Source: Chryseolinea serpens
GTDB taxonomy: Bacteria; Bacteroidota; Bacteroidia; Cytophagales; Cyclobacteriaceae
Length of the DNA: 64,000 nucleotides
Direction of reading: 5' to 3'
Assembly: GCF_900129725.1 (NCBI RefSeq)
Contig: NZ_FQWQ01000003.1
Location: forward strand, 248,001-312,000
Part shown: positions 49,023-57,648 of the stretch, piece by piece
Numbering within the stretch: the stretch's first letter is position 1
Layout of the letters: each line of letters opens with the position of its first letter
Program-made: the position numbers and the translations under genes
Notes under the pieces: model-generated
What the model saw: only the letters and a program-made list of their open reading frames with translations
Told to the model about the DNA's origin: nothing
Databases searched by the model: none

Positions 49023-49649
49023 ATGAACACACAACAAGCCTACAACCAGTGGGCCGCTCAATACGACACCAACCTAAACCGGACACGCGACCTGGAAGGG
49101 AAGGCCCTGCGCGAGATATTGTCGCCGATTTCGATAGACCAGTGCCTGGAGATAGGGTGTGGCACCGGAAAGAATACGGAGTGGCTGATCAAAAAAGCAA
49201 AGTTCATCACTGCGGTCGACCTTTCTGAAAACATGCTGGCAAAAGCAAAGGAAAAGATAACTTCCGACAACGTTCGCTTTTTGCAAGCCGACATCACCAA
49301 GCCCTGGAGCTTTGGAACGGGAGCGTATGACCTGGTGACCTTCAGTCTCGTGTTGGAGCATATTCACGATCTTGAACTTGTCTTTAAAGAAACAGCGGCC
49401 GTTTTGAAGCCCGGTGGATATGTGTATATCGGCGAGTTGCATCCCTTCAAACAATATTCCGGAAGCAAAGCACGCTTTGAAACCGAACAGGGTTTGCAAG
49501 TGGTGGAATGCTTCAACCACCACATTTCCGACTTCACGCAAGGCGCCAGGCGCGCCGGCCTCGCTACGGTGGAGATGAACGAGTATTTTGATGACAACAA
49601 CCGGAATGAGGTGCCGAGGATCCTGACGCTTTTGTTAAGAAAGAACTGA
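49023..49649 (+). CDS. Class I SAM-dependent methyltransferase
   Basis: 208 residues from ATG at 49023, 16 bases after the beta-lactamase stop; the longer frame overlaps that gene. SAM-binding motif LEIGCGTGKNTEWL, then FITAVDLSENMLAKAKEK, DNVRFLQADITKPW and YDLVTFSLVLEHIHDLE, ending with FEDDNNRNEVPRILTLLLRK-type sequence. Methyltransf_11/25 family; substrate unknown. Probably shares a transcript with the beta-lactamase gene. Confidence 0.88.
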   Translation: MNTQQAYNQWAAQYDTNLNRTRDLEGKALREILSPISIDQCLEIGCGTGKNTEWLIKKAKFITAVDLSENMLAKAKEKITSDNVRFLQADITKPWSFGTGAYDLVTFSLVLEHIHDLELVFKETAAVLKPGGYVYIGELHPFKQYSGSKARFETEQGLQVVECFNHHISDFTQGARRAGLATVEMNEYFDDNNRNEVPRILTLLLRKN

Positions 49650-49846
49650 GCCTGGCCGGAACCAGCCCCGGCATTTCCTTGAACCCGACCCTGCTAAACT
49701 GACCGCAGGCGCACACCCCTGATCGCAATTGTGGACACGCTGTGAAGATCCCAGCCCTTGAATTGGGTTGGGCGGCCGTTTTTTCCGCGTGGCATGCGGA
49801 TTGTCATACGTCTGCTGTTCATCACCCTAACGATCCGTTTACGCTT

Positions 49847-50815
49847 ATGAAACTCCCCCTATCCCTGATCACAGCCGGTCTGTTTGCCGTCTCCGTTTGC
49901 ACGGCGCAAGACCCTGAATATTCGTTCAAAGAAACGTACAAGGTGTCCACCCCGGCCCAACTCTCTATCTCTTCTTCCGATGGCAACATCGAAGTGTTGC
50001 CGTCACAAGGGAATTCCATTGAAGTGTATTTCCAGGTGAAGAAGGGCAACAAGGTGCTCAACATCTCCAAAGCGGAGTTGGGCAAGGAATTGAAACTGAC
50101 GATCGAGACCACGGCCAACAGTGTCGCCATCGACGTGGAGTATCCCCCCAGCACCTGGACCTTTGGGTTCAACGACCGCATGCGGGTGAACTTCAGAGTA
50201 TTGGTGCCCACACAAACCGCTTGTGACCTCCGTTCGTCAGACGGGAACATTGCGTTGTCGGGCGTTACCGCAAACCAAAAATGCAAAACCAGTGACGGCG
50301 ACATTCGTGTGAGCTCCATTAAAGGCGATGTGTTCGGAAGAACTTCCGACGGCAACATCCACGTGAGCCAGGTAAACGGCACGATCGATATGAAGACCAG
50401 CGATGGCAACATCCGCCTGGAAAACATCTCCGGCAACGCCACGGTGGGTACCAGCGACGGCAACATCGCGATCACCAAAGCCAAGGGCGAAATCTCCACC
50501 AGCACATCGGATGGCGACATTTCTTTCCGCGAGATCGCCGGCTCCTTTAGCGGCTCAACGTCCGACGGAAATGTGAAAGGGGATATGATCGAACTCCAAA
50601 AGAGCCTCACCGTGCGCACCAGCGACGGCAACATCGACATCAGCATCCCGGATCATCTCGGTCTTGACCTCGATGTGAAAGGCGAGTCATTGCATGTACC
50701 GTTGACAAATTTCTCCGGAACATCCGATGAAAAAGTGATTCGGGGAAAATCTAACGGAGGTGGTATTGCCGTCAATCTGTCGTCAAACGGTGGAGTGTCG
50801 TTGACCTATCGATAA
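49847..50815 (+). CDS. Secreted DUF4097-like beta-repeat protein
   Basis: 322 residues from ATG at 49847 with a signal peptide (LITAGLFAVSVCTAQ). The body is a right-handed beta-helix-like array: about nine units headed by (S/T)SDG(N/D)I, for example SSDGNIEVLPSQG, TSDGDIRVSSIKG, TSDGNIHVSQVNG, TSDGNIRLENISG, TSDGNIAITKAKG and TSDGDISFREIAG, with a period of about 16-20 residues. This matches the DUF4097 family of putative adhesin-like solenoids. Function unknown; the regular repeats suggest an extended surface or periplasmic protein. Codons within the repeats are also similar (ACCAGCGACGGCAACATC), so copies may expand or contract. Ends before a strong hairpin. Confidence 0.85.
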   Translation: MKLPLSLITAGLFAVSVCTAQDPEYSFKETYKVSTPAQLSISSSDGNIEVLPSQGNSIEVYFQVKKGNKVLNISKAELGKELKLTIETTANSVAIDVEYPPSTWTFGFNDRMRVNFRVLVPTQTACDLRSSDGNIALSGVTANQKCKTSDGDIRVSSIKGDVFGRTSDGNIHVSQVNGTIDMKTSDGNIRLENISGNATVGTSDGNIAITKAKGEISTSTSDGDISFREIAGSFSGSTSDGNVKGDMIELQKSLTVRTSDGNIDISIPDHLGLDLDVKGESLHVPLTNFSGTSDEKVIRGKSNGGGIAVNLSSNGGVSLTYR

Positions 50816-50890
50816 AAAATATTGACGAGGCGTACATGCTGTCGTTGATAGGCTACGCTAAGTTTTACTTGCTACTCATCATACCTACAG

Positions 50891-50920
50891 CCTGTTGGTG
50901 TTTCATCAACAGGTTTTTTT
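50891..50920 (+). terminator. Rho-independent terminator
   Basis: CCTGTTGGTG at 50891-50900 pairs with CATCAACAGG at 50904-50913 (one G-U) over a TTT loop, followed by seven T. It is 75 bases after the DUF4097-like stop and is the clearest intrinsic terminator in the window. Confidence 0.88.
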
Positions 50921-50969
50921 ATTCGTTAATCGTTGGTTCATTGATTCTTCTGGAGAGCCGCCCACCGCC

Positions 50970-50994
50970 CTTGTTGGTGTTCTTCACCAACAAG
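50970..50994. repeat. Perfect 10-bp hairpin related to the preceding one
   Basis: CTTGTTGGTG at 50970-50979 pairs with CACCAACAAG at 50985-50994 over TTCTT. Its core GTTGGTG/CACCAAC is shared with the hairpin at 50891 and with the long one at 7490. It ends 11 bases before the end of the minus-strand PAS gene and may terminate it (AAAGAAC/T-rich on the minus side). Confidence 0.55.
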
Positions 50995-51005
50995 CTTTCC
51001 GTTCA

Positions 51006-51617
51006 CTACGCATCATACGCATTGTCATTGATCTCATGAATGACAGTGTCCAATTTTATCACCGCGCGCTTTAAACAATCGATGATCTCTTTTGCGTGCG
51101 CGCCGTCAAAGCCGTCGTGCTCGATGAGTTGAACCAGCCCGAGGATGGTTGCCACCGGGCCGCGCAGCTCGTGGCTGTTTTTGAAGGAGATGAGATCCAG
51201 TTTGTTCACCTGTCTGTCGATTCGCTCCTTTAGCGCAACCACTTCTTCCACATTCGTGGCAATGGAGAGTATGGTCTTGGGTTTTTTGAATTCGTCCAGG
51301 GCCAGAACGGCCAACCGGATCTGGACGTGCTCGTAGACTCCGTTTTTCTTTAGCACACGGATCGTAAATTCCTGGAACGGCGCTTCGGGTTGTTCGAACA
51401 CCGATTGATAAGCTTTCAGTTGAATCGGACGATCGTCGGGGTGCACGATCTTTTCAAACAGGTTATGACTCAGGGTAAAGAATTCTTCCTCGGTATAGCC
51501 CAGTTGCTCCGTGGCCCATTCGCAGTTGCAGATGAGCTCGCGATTTTTAATATCGACGACCCTGATACTGACTGGCGATACTTTGCAGATAGTCTGAAGC
51601 AACAGTTCGTCTTTCAT
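51006..51617 (-). CDS. PAS-HisKA protein without an ATPase domain
   Basis: 203 residues. PAS_3-type domain (about 15-125: RVVDIKNRELICNCEWATEQLG, HPDDRPIQLKAYQSVF, FTIRVLKKNGVYEHVQIRL), then a His-kinase dimerisation helix pair (about 140-200) with SHELRGPVATILGLVQLIE, where His is the expected phospho-acceptor. It stops there: no HATPase_c domain, so it cannot autophosphorylate alone. It may be a phosphotransfer or sensory subunit for another kinase. Cytoplasmic, no membrane segment. Bacteroidota have many such truncated PAS-HisKA proteins; target unknown. Confidence 0.88.
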   Translation of the reverse strand: MKDELLLQTICKVSPVSIRVVDIKNRELICNCEWATEQLGYTEEEFFTLSHNLFEKIVHPDDRPIQLKAYQSVFEQPEAPFQEFTIRVLKKNGVYEHVQIRLAVLALDEFKKPKTILSIATNVEEVVALKERIDRQVNKLDLISFKNSHELRGPVATILGLVQLIEHDGFDGAHAKEIIDCLKRAVIKLDTVIHEINDNAYDA

Positions 51618-51716
51618 ACGGAAATAGATTATGGGGGTGGGATAACTTAAATTTAACCTATATTTTAAGACTTTGAACCAGCGCGCAGGCGATTATTTAA
51701 TGTGTTTTGAAAAGTT

Positions 51717-53681
51717 ATGAGAGACCTGTTTTCTCCCCTTCGTGCCCTGAAAAAGACCTGGCGATGCTGGGTCCTCTTCGGATCATGGGCCCTGCTGTTG
51801 AACAACCCGGCGATCGGCCAGGTCAGACTGCCGCGGCTGATCGGCGAAAACATGGTGCTGCAACGTGACACCGAACTCACCTTGTGGGGATGGGCTGCCG
51901 CGAATGAGGCCGTGACGGTAGTGTTTTCCGGCAAAAAATATCCAACCAAAGCCAGCACTGATGGGAAATGGGTGGTAAAGCTGCCTCCCCAAAAAGCAGG
52001 CGGCCCTTTCATGATGGACATTCTGGCTTCCAACCAGATCACACTGAAAAACATACTGGTCGGTGATGTCTGGCTCTGTTCGGGCCAATCCAACATGGTC
52101 CTGCCCATGGAACGGGTGAAAGAGCGGTATGCAAAACAAATCGCCGAGGCGGGTAACCCGTTTATCCGGCAATTCCTCGTCCCCATCACCTTCGACTTCG
52201 CCCATCCGAAAGATGATCTCACCACCGGCTCCTGGCAGGCCGCCACGCCGGCGAACGTGTTGACTTTCTCGGCAACCGCGTATTTTTTTGCCCGCAGCCT
52301 CTATGAAAAATACCATGTGCCCATCGGGTTGATCAATGCCAGTGTAGGCGGGTCTCCCGCTGAGGCTTGGTTGAGCGGCGACGCATTGAAAGCTTTTCCC
52401 GAATACGTGCAACGCGCACAAAAATTTCAAAACACCATCTACACCGACAGCATCCGGCACACGGAAGGCGCCATGGTAAAGGCATGGTACAACGCCCTTC
52501 GGAAAAAAGATGAAGGCATGAAACAGGTGCCGTGGTTTGAAACGAGCGTCGATGCCGCGGCTTGGCCGACCATGCAAATTCCCGGCTACTGGACCGACCA
52601 AGGATTAAAAAGTATACACGGTGTTGTCTGGTTTCGGAAGGACATTGACGTGCCGGCTTCCTTCATGGGGAAGCCGGCAAAACTTCTGCTGGGAAGAATC
52701 GTGGACAGCGACTCGGTGTATGTGAACGGAATGTTCATCGGCGCGACGGGCTATCAATATCCCCCTAGAAGATACACGGTTCCTGATTCGATCCTGAAGG
52801 CGGGGAAGAATACGATCGTTGTCCGTGTCATCAACACATCCGAGCGTGGGGGATTTATCGCGGACAAGCCCTACACGCTTTCGGCTGGAGGAGAAGTGCT
52901 GGATTTGAAAGGAACGTGGCAGTACAAAGTCGGCGCGATGTCGGACACCCTTCCCCCGGTAACATTTTTTCAATACACGCCCGGGGGATTGTTCAATGGC
53001 ATGATCGCACCCGTGACCAACTTTGCCATCAAAGGCGCCATCTGGTACCAGGGTGAATCCAATACGATGCAAGCGGCAAAATATCACGCCGTGTTCAGCG
53101 CGGTGATCACCGATTGGCGCAAGCAATGGGGGCAAGGTGACTTTCCATTTTTGTTTGTGCAGTTGGCAAATTATCTCCCCGTGAAGACATCTGAAAAAGG
53201 ATGGCCCGAACTTCGCGAAGCCCAACGAAAAACGCTGAGCCTTCCCAACACCGGCATGGCCGTTACCATCGACATCGGCGAATGGAATGATCTGCACCCG
53301 TTAAACAAGGAAGACGTTGGAAAACGACTGGCGCTGGCGGCGCAACACTTCGCCTATCACGACAAAAAAGTAGTGCACACCGGGCCAACATTTTTGTCGA
53401 TGCGGGATGAGGGCAATAAGCTCATACTCACCTTTGCCAATATTGGAAGCGGACTTTCGTCAAAAGGTGAGGCGCTAAAGCATTTCACGATAGCCGGAGT
53501 GGACAAGAATTTTGTAGAGGCGCAAGCCGTCATCCGCGGCCGCGAGGTGGTGGTATGGAGCGATGGAGTATCCCATCCGGTTGCTGTGCGCTATGGATGG
53601 GAAGACAACCCACAAGGAGGAAATTTGTACAACAACGAAGGCCTTCCCGCATCTCCTTTTCGAACCGACGACGAGCCCTAA
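51717..53681 (+). CDS. Sialate O-acetylesterase-type SGNH enzyme
   Basis: 654 residues. N-terminal signal-anchor-like segment (about 17-35), a beta domain (LPRLIGENMVLQRDTELTLWGWA), then the SGNH catalytic domain split by an inserted Ig/beta-sandwich (about 270-410). Block I is CSGQSNMVLPMERV with the nucleophile Ser, the middle block WYQGESNTMQAAKYH, and the catalytic Asp/His in WNDLHPLNKEDVGKRLA. Typical of Bacteroidota enzymes that remove O-acetyl groups from sialic acids, xylans or other glycans. Stands alone, followed by a strong terminator at 53687. Substrate cannot be assigned. Confidence 0.92.
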   Translation: MRDLFSPLRALKKTWRCWVLFGSWALLLNNPAIGQVRLPRLIGENMVLQRDTELTLWGWAAANEAVTVVFSGKKYPTKASTDGKWVVKLPPQKAGGPFMMDILASNQITLKNILVGDVWLCSGQSNMVLPMERVKERYAKQIAEAGNPFIRQFLVPITFDFAHPKDDLTTGSWQAATPANVLTFSATAYFFARSLYEKYHVPIGLINASVGGSPAEAWLSGDALKAFPEYVQRAQKFQNTIYTDSIRHTEGAMVKAWYNALRKKDEGMKQVPWFETSVDAAAWPTMQIPGYWTDQGLKSIHGVVWFRKDIDVPASFMGKPAKLLLGRIVDSDSVYVNGMFIGATGYQYPPRRYTVPDSILKAGKNTIVVRVINTSERGGFIADKPYTLSAGGEVLDLKGTWQYKVGAMSDTLPPVTFFQYTPGGLFNGMIAPVTNFAIKGAIWYQGESNTMQAAKYHAVFSAVITDWRKQWGQGDFPFLFVQLANYLPVKTSEKGWPELREAQRKTLSLPNTGMAVTIDIGEWNDLHPLNKEDVGKRLALAAQHFAYHDKKVVHTGPTFLSMRDEGNKLILTFANIGSGLSSKGEALKHFTIAGVDKNFVEAQAVIRGREVVVWSDGVSHPVAVRYGWEDNPQGGNLYNNEGLPASPFRTDDEP

Positions 53682-53686
53682 AAGCA

Positions 53687-53721
53687 AAAGCCCCGCTCCA
53701 ACAAATCTGGAGCGGGGCTTT
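53687..53721. terminator. Terminator between convergent genes
   Basis: AAAGCCCCGCTCCA at 53687-53700 pairs perfectly with TGGAGCGGGGCTTT at 53708-53721 over a 7-base loop, 14 bp in all. It starts 6 bases after the esterase stop and serves the convergent gene at 53750 too. Confidence 0.9.
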
Positions 53722-53749
53722 ATGCGGAGTTTGGGTAGCGAGGTGCAGA

Positions 53750-55351
53750 TCAATGATCCAAAACAACCTTCACCAGGATGTCTTCTTTCTTTTTCTTATA
53801 CGCTTCGAACACCAGCGTGAATGGAGCTGTGAACATGATGCGGTCCGGGTCGAACTGATAGACTTCCATACCCTGAATATCGCGTGTATCCACCAGCGAT
53901 TTTTTCACCACTTCGCCCGTTTTGTCATTCACGATATAGGTGGAAAGGAAACCGCCCTGACCCGCCACGTGTGCTGCGGGAACCTCCGTGAGGGGAAGGT
54001 TAAGATTTTTCTCGTTGTCGAGACAAAAGAAGTAATGGTTCACATTGCCTCGTACATAGCGGTAGGATAAGCCATAGAAACCCTGGCCGCCGACCTGGCG
54101 TTTGGGTAATTTCTTCATCCAGGCCAATTTTCCGGAGGGGTCGATCTTCGTGACCAAAATGTCGTTGCTATGGTAAGTCGTGTAGGTAGAGCGCGATGTT
54201 CCAACACCACTGGTGTGAACGATGAGGTACTGTTGTTCACCCACCAAAAGGATGCTGCCGTCTTTTCCGTTGATGATGTCGCGCAGCTTCAGGTTTTCGA
54301 ATTCGGCTTTGTCGTCTTTCTCGCTGCGATTGTGCTGACGCTTTTCTTTTCCGGTTGCATATTGATTGAGCACATCCGTGGGAATTTCATAAGCGTTCAG
54401 GTTGGCCAGTTTACCGTCGGTTCCAATCGAAAACATAATCACACCATCAGCATTGGCGGTCCGTTTGCCTTTGTTGTAATACCCGGCACCTACCATGTTG
54501 CCTTTGGCATTTTCGTATAGCCAGATCGTTTTTATGAATTTGTCGGCAACGTCTACGGTCGTCTTGGTAACCGCTCCGGAGGAGACCACTTTGAGTATTT
54601 CCAGGTGATAGTTCGGTTCTTCTTCGTCGCGCTTTTTCAGGTCGGTGGTGTTGTCATCGAAGATACGCGTAGCAATGTAGACGTTGGCTTTGGAGTCGAC
54701 CGTATAGTCGAGGTTGTCCATTTTCTTTTCTGTGTAAGGCATCTCTACACGCTTGCCCCATTTCTGATTCATGTTTTGGTCAAACACGTGCAGTCCAATC
54801 CGGTCGAAGCTTTTGGCGTCGTTTCTCACCTGCGGGGCTACGCGATATTGTATCACCATGGAAGAAGAGTCGTATGAGAAGTAGAAATTGAACTTGTCCG
54901 TCGTGGCAAAATGGTAGAAACCAGTCATCACGGGCATGCCGGTAACTTTCTCGTCGCTCGTAATTAATTTTGTGCTGCCGCCGATGAAAGCGCCCTTGGC
55001 AAAATCGATCTCGCGGTAGAAAAGCTGTTCCAGCTTATCTTCATAGAGCGAAAAGAAAAGGAAATAGCGGTTTTTGAATTGCGTAATTTTTTCGAGCATG
55101 GCGCCCTTTGGAAAATCGTCATACATTTTGATCGTCTTGAACGTGAGATCGACCGAGTTCAATTTTTGAAGAATGACATTCTTCTTTTTGTCAATTTTTA
55201 CGGTTAGGATTTCACCGCCCCGGGTGAAATACAATTTGGTATCGGCATCAATAACTTCGTATGGTTTTCCAACGGTCACTTTCGATTGTGCGAGACCTCC
55301 CAACGAATGAAGAATGATGAAAACGGCAATAAGACTTAAGTGCTTGATCAT
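53750..55351 (-). CDS. Secreted protein of unknown function, probably beta-propeller
   Basis: 533 residues with a signal peptide (LIAVFIILHSLGGLAQ, cleaved about residue 21). No cysteine-anchored or T9SS end, so soluble in the periplasm or released. The repeated pattern of beta strands with turns such as TRGGEILTVKIDKK, YHFATTDKFNFYFSYDSSS, SKANVYIATRIFDDNT, YYHLEILKVVSS-type and GSILLVGEQQYLIVH suggests a propeller-like fold. Similar large secreted proteins of unknown role occur in Bacteroidota. No recognisable enzyme motif. Gene stands alone, convergent with the esterase gene, and has AT-rich DNA upstream. Confidence 0.7.
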   Translation of the reverse strand: MIKHLSLIAVFIILHSLGGLAQSKVTVGKPYEVIDADTKLYFTRGGEILTVKIDKKKNVILQKLNSVDLTFKTIKMYDDFPKGAMLEKITQFKNRYFLFFSLYEDKLEQLFYREIDFAKGAFIGGSTKLITSDEKVTGMPVMTGFYHFATTDKFNFYFSYDSSSMVIQYRVAPQVRNDAKSFDRIGLHVFDQNMNQKWGKRVEMPYTEKKMDNLDYTVDSKANVYIATRIFDDNTTDLKKRDEEEPNYHLEILKVVSSGAVTKTTVDVADKFIKTIWLYENAKGNMVGAGYYNKGKRTANADGVIMFSIGTDGKLANLNAYEIPTDVLNQYATGKEKRQHNRSEKDDKAEFENLKLRDIINGKDGSILLVGEQQYLIVHTSGVGTSRSTYTTYHSNDILVTKIDPSGKLAWMKKLPKRQVGGQGFYGLSYRYVRGNVNHYFFCLDNEKNLNLPLTEVPAAHVAGQGGFLSTYIVNDKTGEVVKKSLVDTRDIQGMEVYQFDPDRIMFTAPFTLVFEAYKKKKEDILVKVVLDH

Positions 55352-55607
55352 TTGGTATATAGGTTTAACAAAGCGCTAGATACGGCTTGGAACAACTTGT
55401 TTATCTTTAATCATCATACTTTTATTACATAAGCAACGGGGTAAAGAACAAGGTGGATTTGTCCTTGGCTGATCCTATGACGTAATGTAATCACCTGTAA
55501 AACAGGGATATATGGAGGCCTAATATCCCATGGTCTATGCGGAAATCACGTCAGCCCTATCCTAAATTTGAATTTTCAGGATTTCTATACTTAACAGAAC
55601 GGGTAGG

Positions 55608-56414
55608 CTAAAGCTTTGCCAGGCTTAAATAGTGTTCGCGTCTCTTTTTATCGAGGCGCTCGGTCGCATACCGGAGGGTGGTGCGGGGCATGGTGGAGGC
55701 GTATTTGTCCAGGAATTGAAAGAGCCGTGCCGGTGCTTTTCCGCCGGCGGCGCGTAGCCATCCACCGGTGGCCTTCTGGACGAGGTCTTCTTTGTCCCGA
55801 AGCAGCATCTCGGCGATCTTGAACGTGTCGTCGACGTCGCCCTGGCGAATAAAAAAGAACGTGCTCACAATGGCGGTGCGTCGTTCCCACATATTCTTTG
55901 AACGGGCAAGTTTGTAGAGCACCTCGCGAGGCTTGTCGTGCAAATATCCACCCACGACATAAGGAGCGGAGCGATCAACCAAATCCCAATTGTTGATACA
56001 GTCGTGGCGATCGATATAAAGATCATACAATGCCTTGCGCCGGCTTGCCGATATTTTTTTCGAACGGGCTTGAAAATCCATAATGCTCACGGCGCCGGCC
56101 CGTGCTTCATGGATGGGATTCTCCAACAACTTTTCAATCTCCGTGGGCTCCATGTCCATAAACGTTTTGGCGAGCGCGAACAATTGCCCCATGCGAACGC
56201 CTATAAATTTATCGCCCTCCCCATATTGGCCTTCACCCGATTTGAAATAGCGTTGTATTTTTCTCAATTCATCATCCGACTGGAGTGTCATGAGTTGTTT
56301 TAAAAAATCTCTGGCCAGCAGGGAAGAAGGCGAAGCACCGGGCTTCGCTTTCTTTTGAGCAACGGTCTTCATGACGGTTTTGCTGGTTTTCTTTACGGGG
56401 GTTCTTTTTGCCAT
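55608..56414 (-). CDS. AlkD-like DNA alkylation repair protein
   Basis: 268 residues. A Lys-rich N-terminus (about 1-30) precedes a HEAT-like helical domain: ELRKIQRYFKSGEGQYGEG, DKFIGVRMGQLFALAKTF, INNWDLVDRSAPYVVGGYL, and RSKNMWERRTAIVSTFFFI, all typical of AlkD. The Asp of NWDLVD is the residue needed for excision of alkylated bases. AlkD removes 3-methyladenine and 7-methylguanine without base flipping. It is located 22 bases downstream of a VOC protein gene on the same strand, so the two probably share a transcript. Cytoplasmic. Confidence 0.92.
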   Translation of the reverse strand: MAKRTPVKKTSKTVMKTVAQKKAKPGASPSSLLARDFLKQLMTLQSDDELRKIQRYFKSGEGQYGEGDKFIGVRMGQLFALAKTFMDMEPTEIEKLLENPIHEARAGAVSIMDFQARSKKISASRRKALYDLYIDRHDCINNWDLVDRSAPYVVGGYLHDKPREVLYKLARSKNMWERRTAIVSTFFFIRQGDVDDTFKIAEMLLRDKEDLVQKATGGWLRAAGGKAPARLFQFLDKYASTMPRTTLRYATERLDKKRREHYLSLAKL

Positions 56415-56435
56415 AGTTTAGGTTGAGGCACGGAT

Positions 56436-56909
56436 TTATTTTTGATCGTAGGCCTGCTTCAATTTCTGGATGTCGATCTTATCCATCTGCATCATGGCTT
56501 GCATGACGCGTTGCGCCCGTTGTGGATCTTTGTCTTGCAACATTTCACCCAAGACAGGGGGGATGATCTGCCAGCTCACACCGAATTTGTCTTTCAGCCA
56601 TCCACACCGTTCTTTTTTTCCTCCCGCCGAAAGCTTTTCCCACAACGTGTCGATCTCTTCCTGTGTGTCGCACTTTACAAAGAACGAGATCGCCGGCGAA
56701 AAAGTAAACATCGGACCACCATTTAAGGCCATGAATTCTTGTCCCTCCAAAATAAAGGTGGCCGAGATCACGGTGCCCTTCGGTGCAGGCGCTCCTTCGC
56801 CATAGCGGCTCATGTTCACGATGCGGGAGTTTTTTAATGTGGATGTGTAAAAGTTAACAGCCTCTTCTGCGTTGCCGTCGAACCAAAGAAAGGGAGTGAT
56901 TTTTTGCAT
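56436..56909 (-). CDS. PhnB-like VOC protein
   Basis: 157 residues. Single VOC domain: PFLWFDGNAEEAVNFYTSTL, GQEFMALNGGPMFTF, CGWLKDKFGVSWQIIPPVLGE, ending with a helix RVMQAMMQMDKIDIQKLKQAY. Same group as the double VOC protein at 18317. Function unknown (metal-dependent isomerase or dioxygenase fold). It is followed by the AlkD-like gene 22 bases later. Confidence 0.9.
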   Translation of the reverse strand: MQKITPFLWFDGNAEEAVNFYTSTLKNSRIVNMSRYGEGAPAPKGTVISATFILEGQEFMALNGGPMFTFSPAISFFVKCDTQEEIDTLWEKLSAGGKKERCGWLKDKFGVSWQIIPPVLGEMLQDKDPQRAQRVMQAMMQMDKIDIQKLKQAYDQK

Positions 56910-57068
56910 GTTGTTGATTTTAGGGTTGAAATATTGGATGGTGGTTCAATTGATCGTACTGGAAATACAAAGCCGTTCCCTCCTCTGCAGAGCGATGGTT
57001 TTTTTTTATTAAGATGACGAATTTTTTGATGGATGCGGTCGGCCTTTGCCGCAAAGTGGGTTAGTGTC

Positions 57069-57527
57069 TCAAGGCTCCAGCGTGAATTGTGCTTGAAGGG
57101 TGTGTGGGTTGAAAGGAACGGATCCGTGCTCGTGTACGATCTTCCATTTTCGTTGAATTTTTTTGAAGCCGGTGGTAGCGCGCATCCAGGTTTGTGCTGC
57201 CGGGTGATCTTTGTCAGTGGCGATCAACCGGAAGATGTAATGGGCTATGGCCACGTCGTTGCCGGCATGAATGACCAGGTCTTTGATCTCCACCTGAAAG
57301 GAAGGAGGGAAAAACGGCAGGCAAGCTTCCCAAATGTGCCGCCACGCGATGGCGCCACGAACCTGGAGCGGCGGCTTCACATCAAACAGGACCGCATCGG
57401 ATGCGTAGTACGCTACCATGCTCTTTACGTCTTTGTTGCAAAGGGCTGCCATAAAATCGTCGATCGTCTTCCGGACCGCTGCCTTGTTGTTGACCGTCTT
57501 TTTTGGGGCCGTTATTTTTTGTTCCAT
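57069..57527 (-). CDS. SnoaL-like (NTF2-fold) protein
   Basis: 152 residues from ATG at 57527; the longer frame overlaps the divergent regulator and lacks family sequence. A NTF2-like cone fold: VRKTIDDFMAALCNKDVKSMVAYYASDAVLFDVKPP, WRHIWEACLPFFPP, WMRATTGFKKIQRKWKIVHEHGSVPF. Similar to YybH/SnoaL-like proteins and calcium/calmodulin kinase II association-like domains; may be a small ligand-binding protein or isomerase. Divergent from the GlxA-type regulator 122 bases away, which may control it. Confidence 0.85.
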   Translation of the reverse strand: MEQKITAPKKTVNNKAAVRKTIDDFMAALCNKDVKSMVAYYASDAVLFDVKPPLQVRGAIAWRHIWEACLPFFPPSFQVEIKDLVIHAGNDVAIAHYIFRLIATDKDHPAAQTWMRATTGFKKIQRKWKIVHEHGSVPFNPHTLQAQFTLEP

Positions 57528-57648
57528 GCCGGTTGCTTTTTTGTCGTCAACAAAGATAGCACGACCGCGCGGCCGCGAGCGTAAAAAAGGAGCCAACTTT
57601 AGGGGCATTCCGGACAAAGACTTAAATTCGCTGGATACGCTCGCCCCC

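Noticed and set aside
49822-50646. Long minus-strand open frame with repeated MLPSLV
   Set aside because: It is the antisense reading of the SDGNI repeats of the DUF4097-like gene; its repetitiveness mirrors that gene and it has no family or start context of its own.
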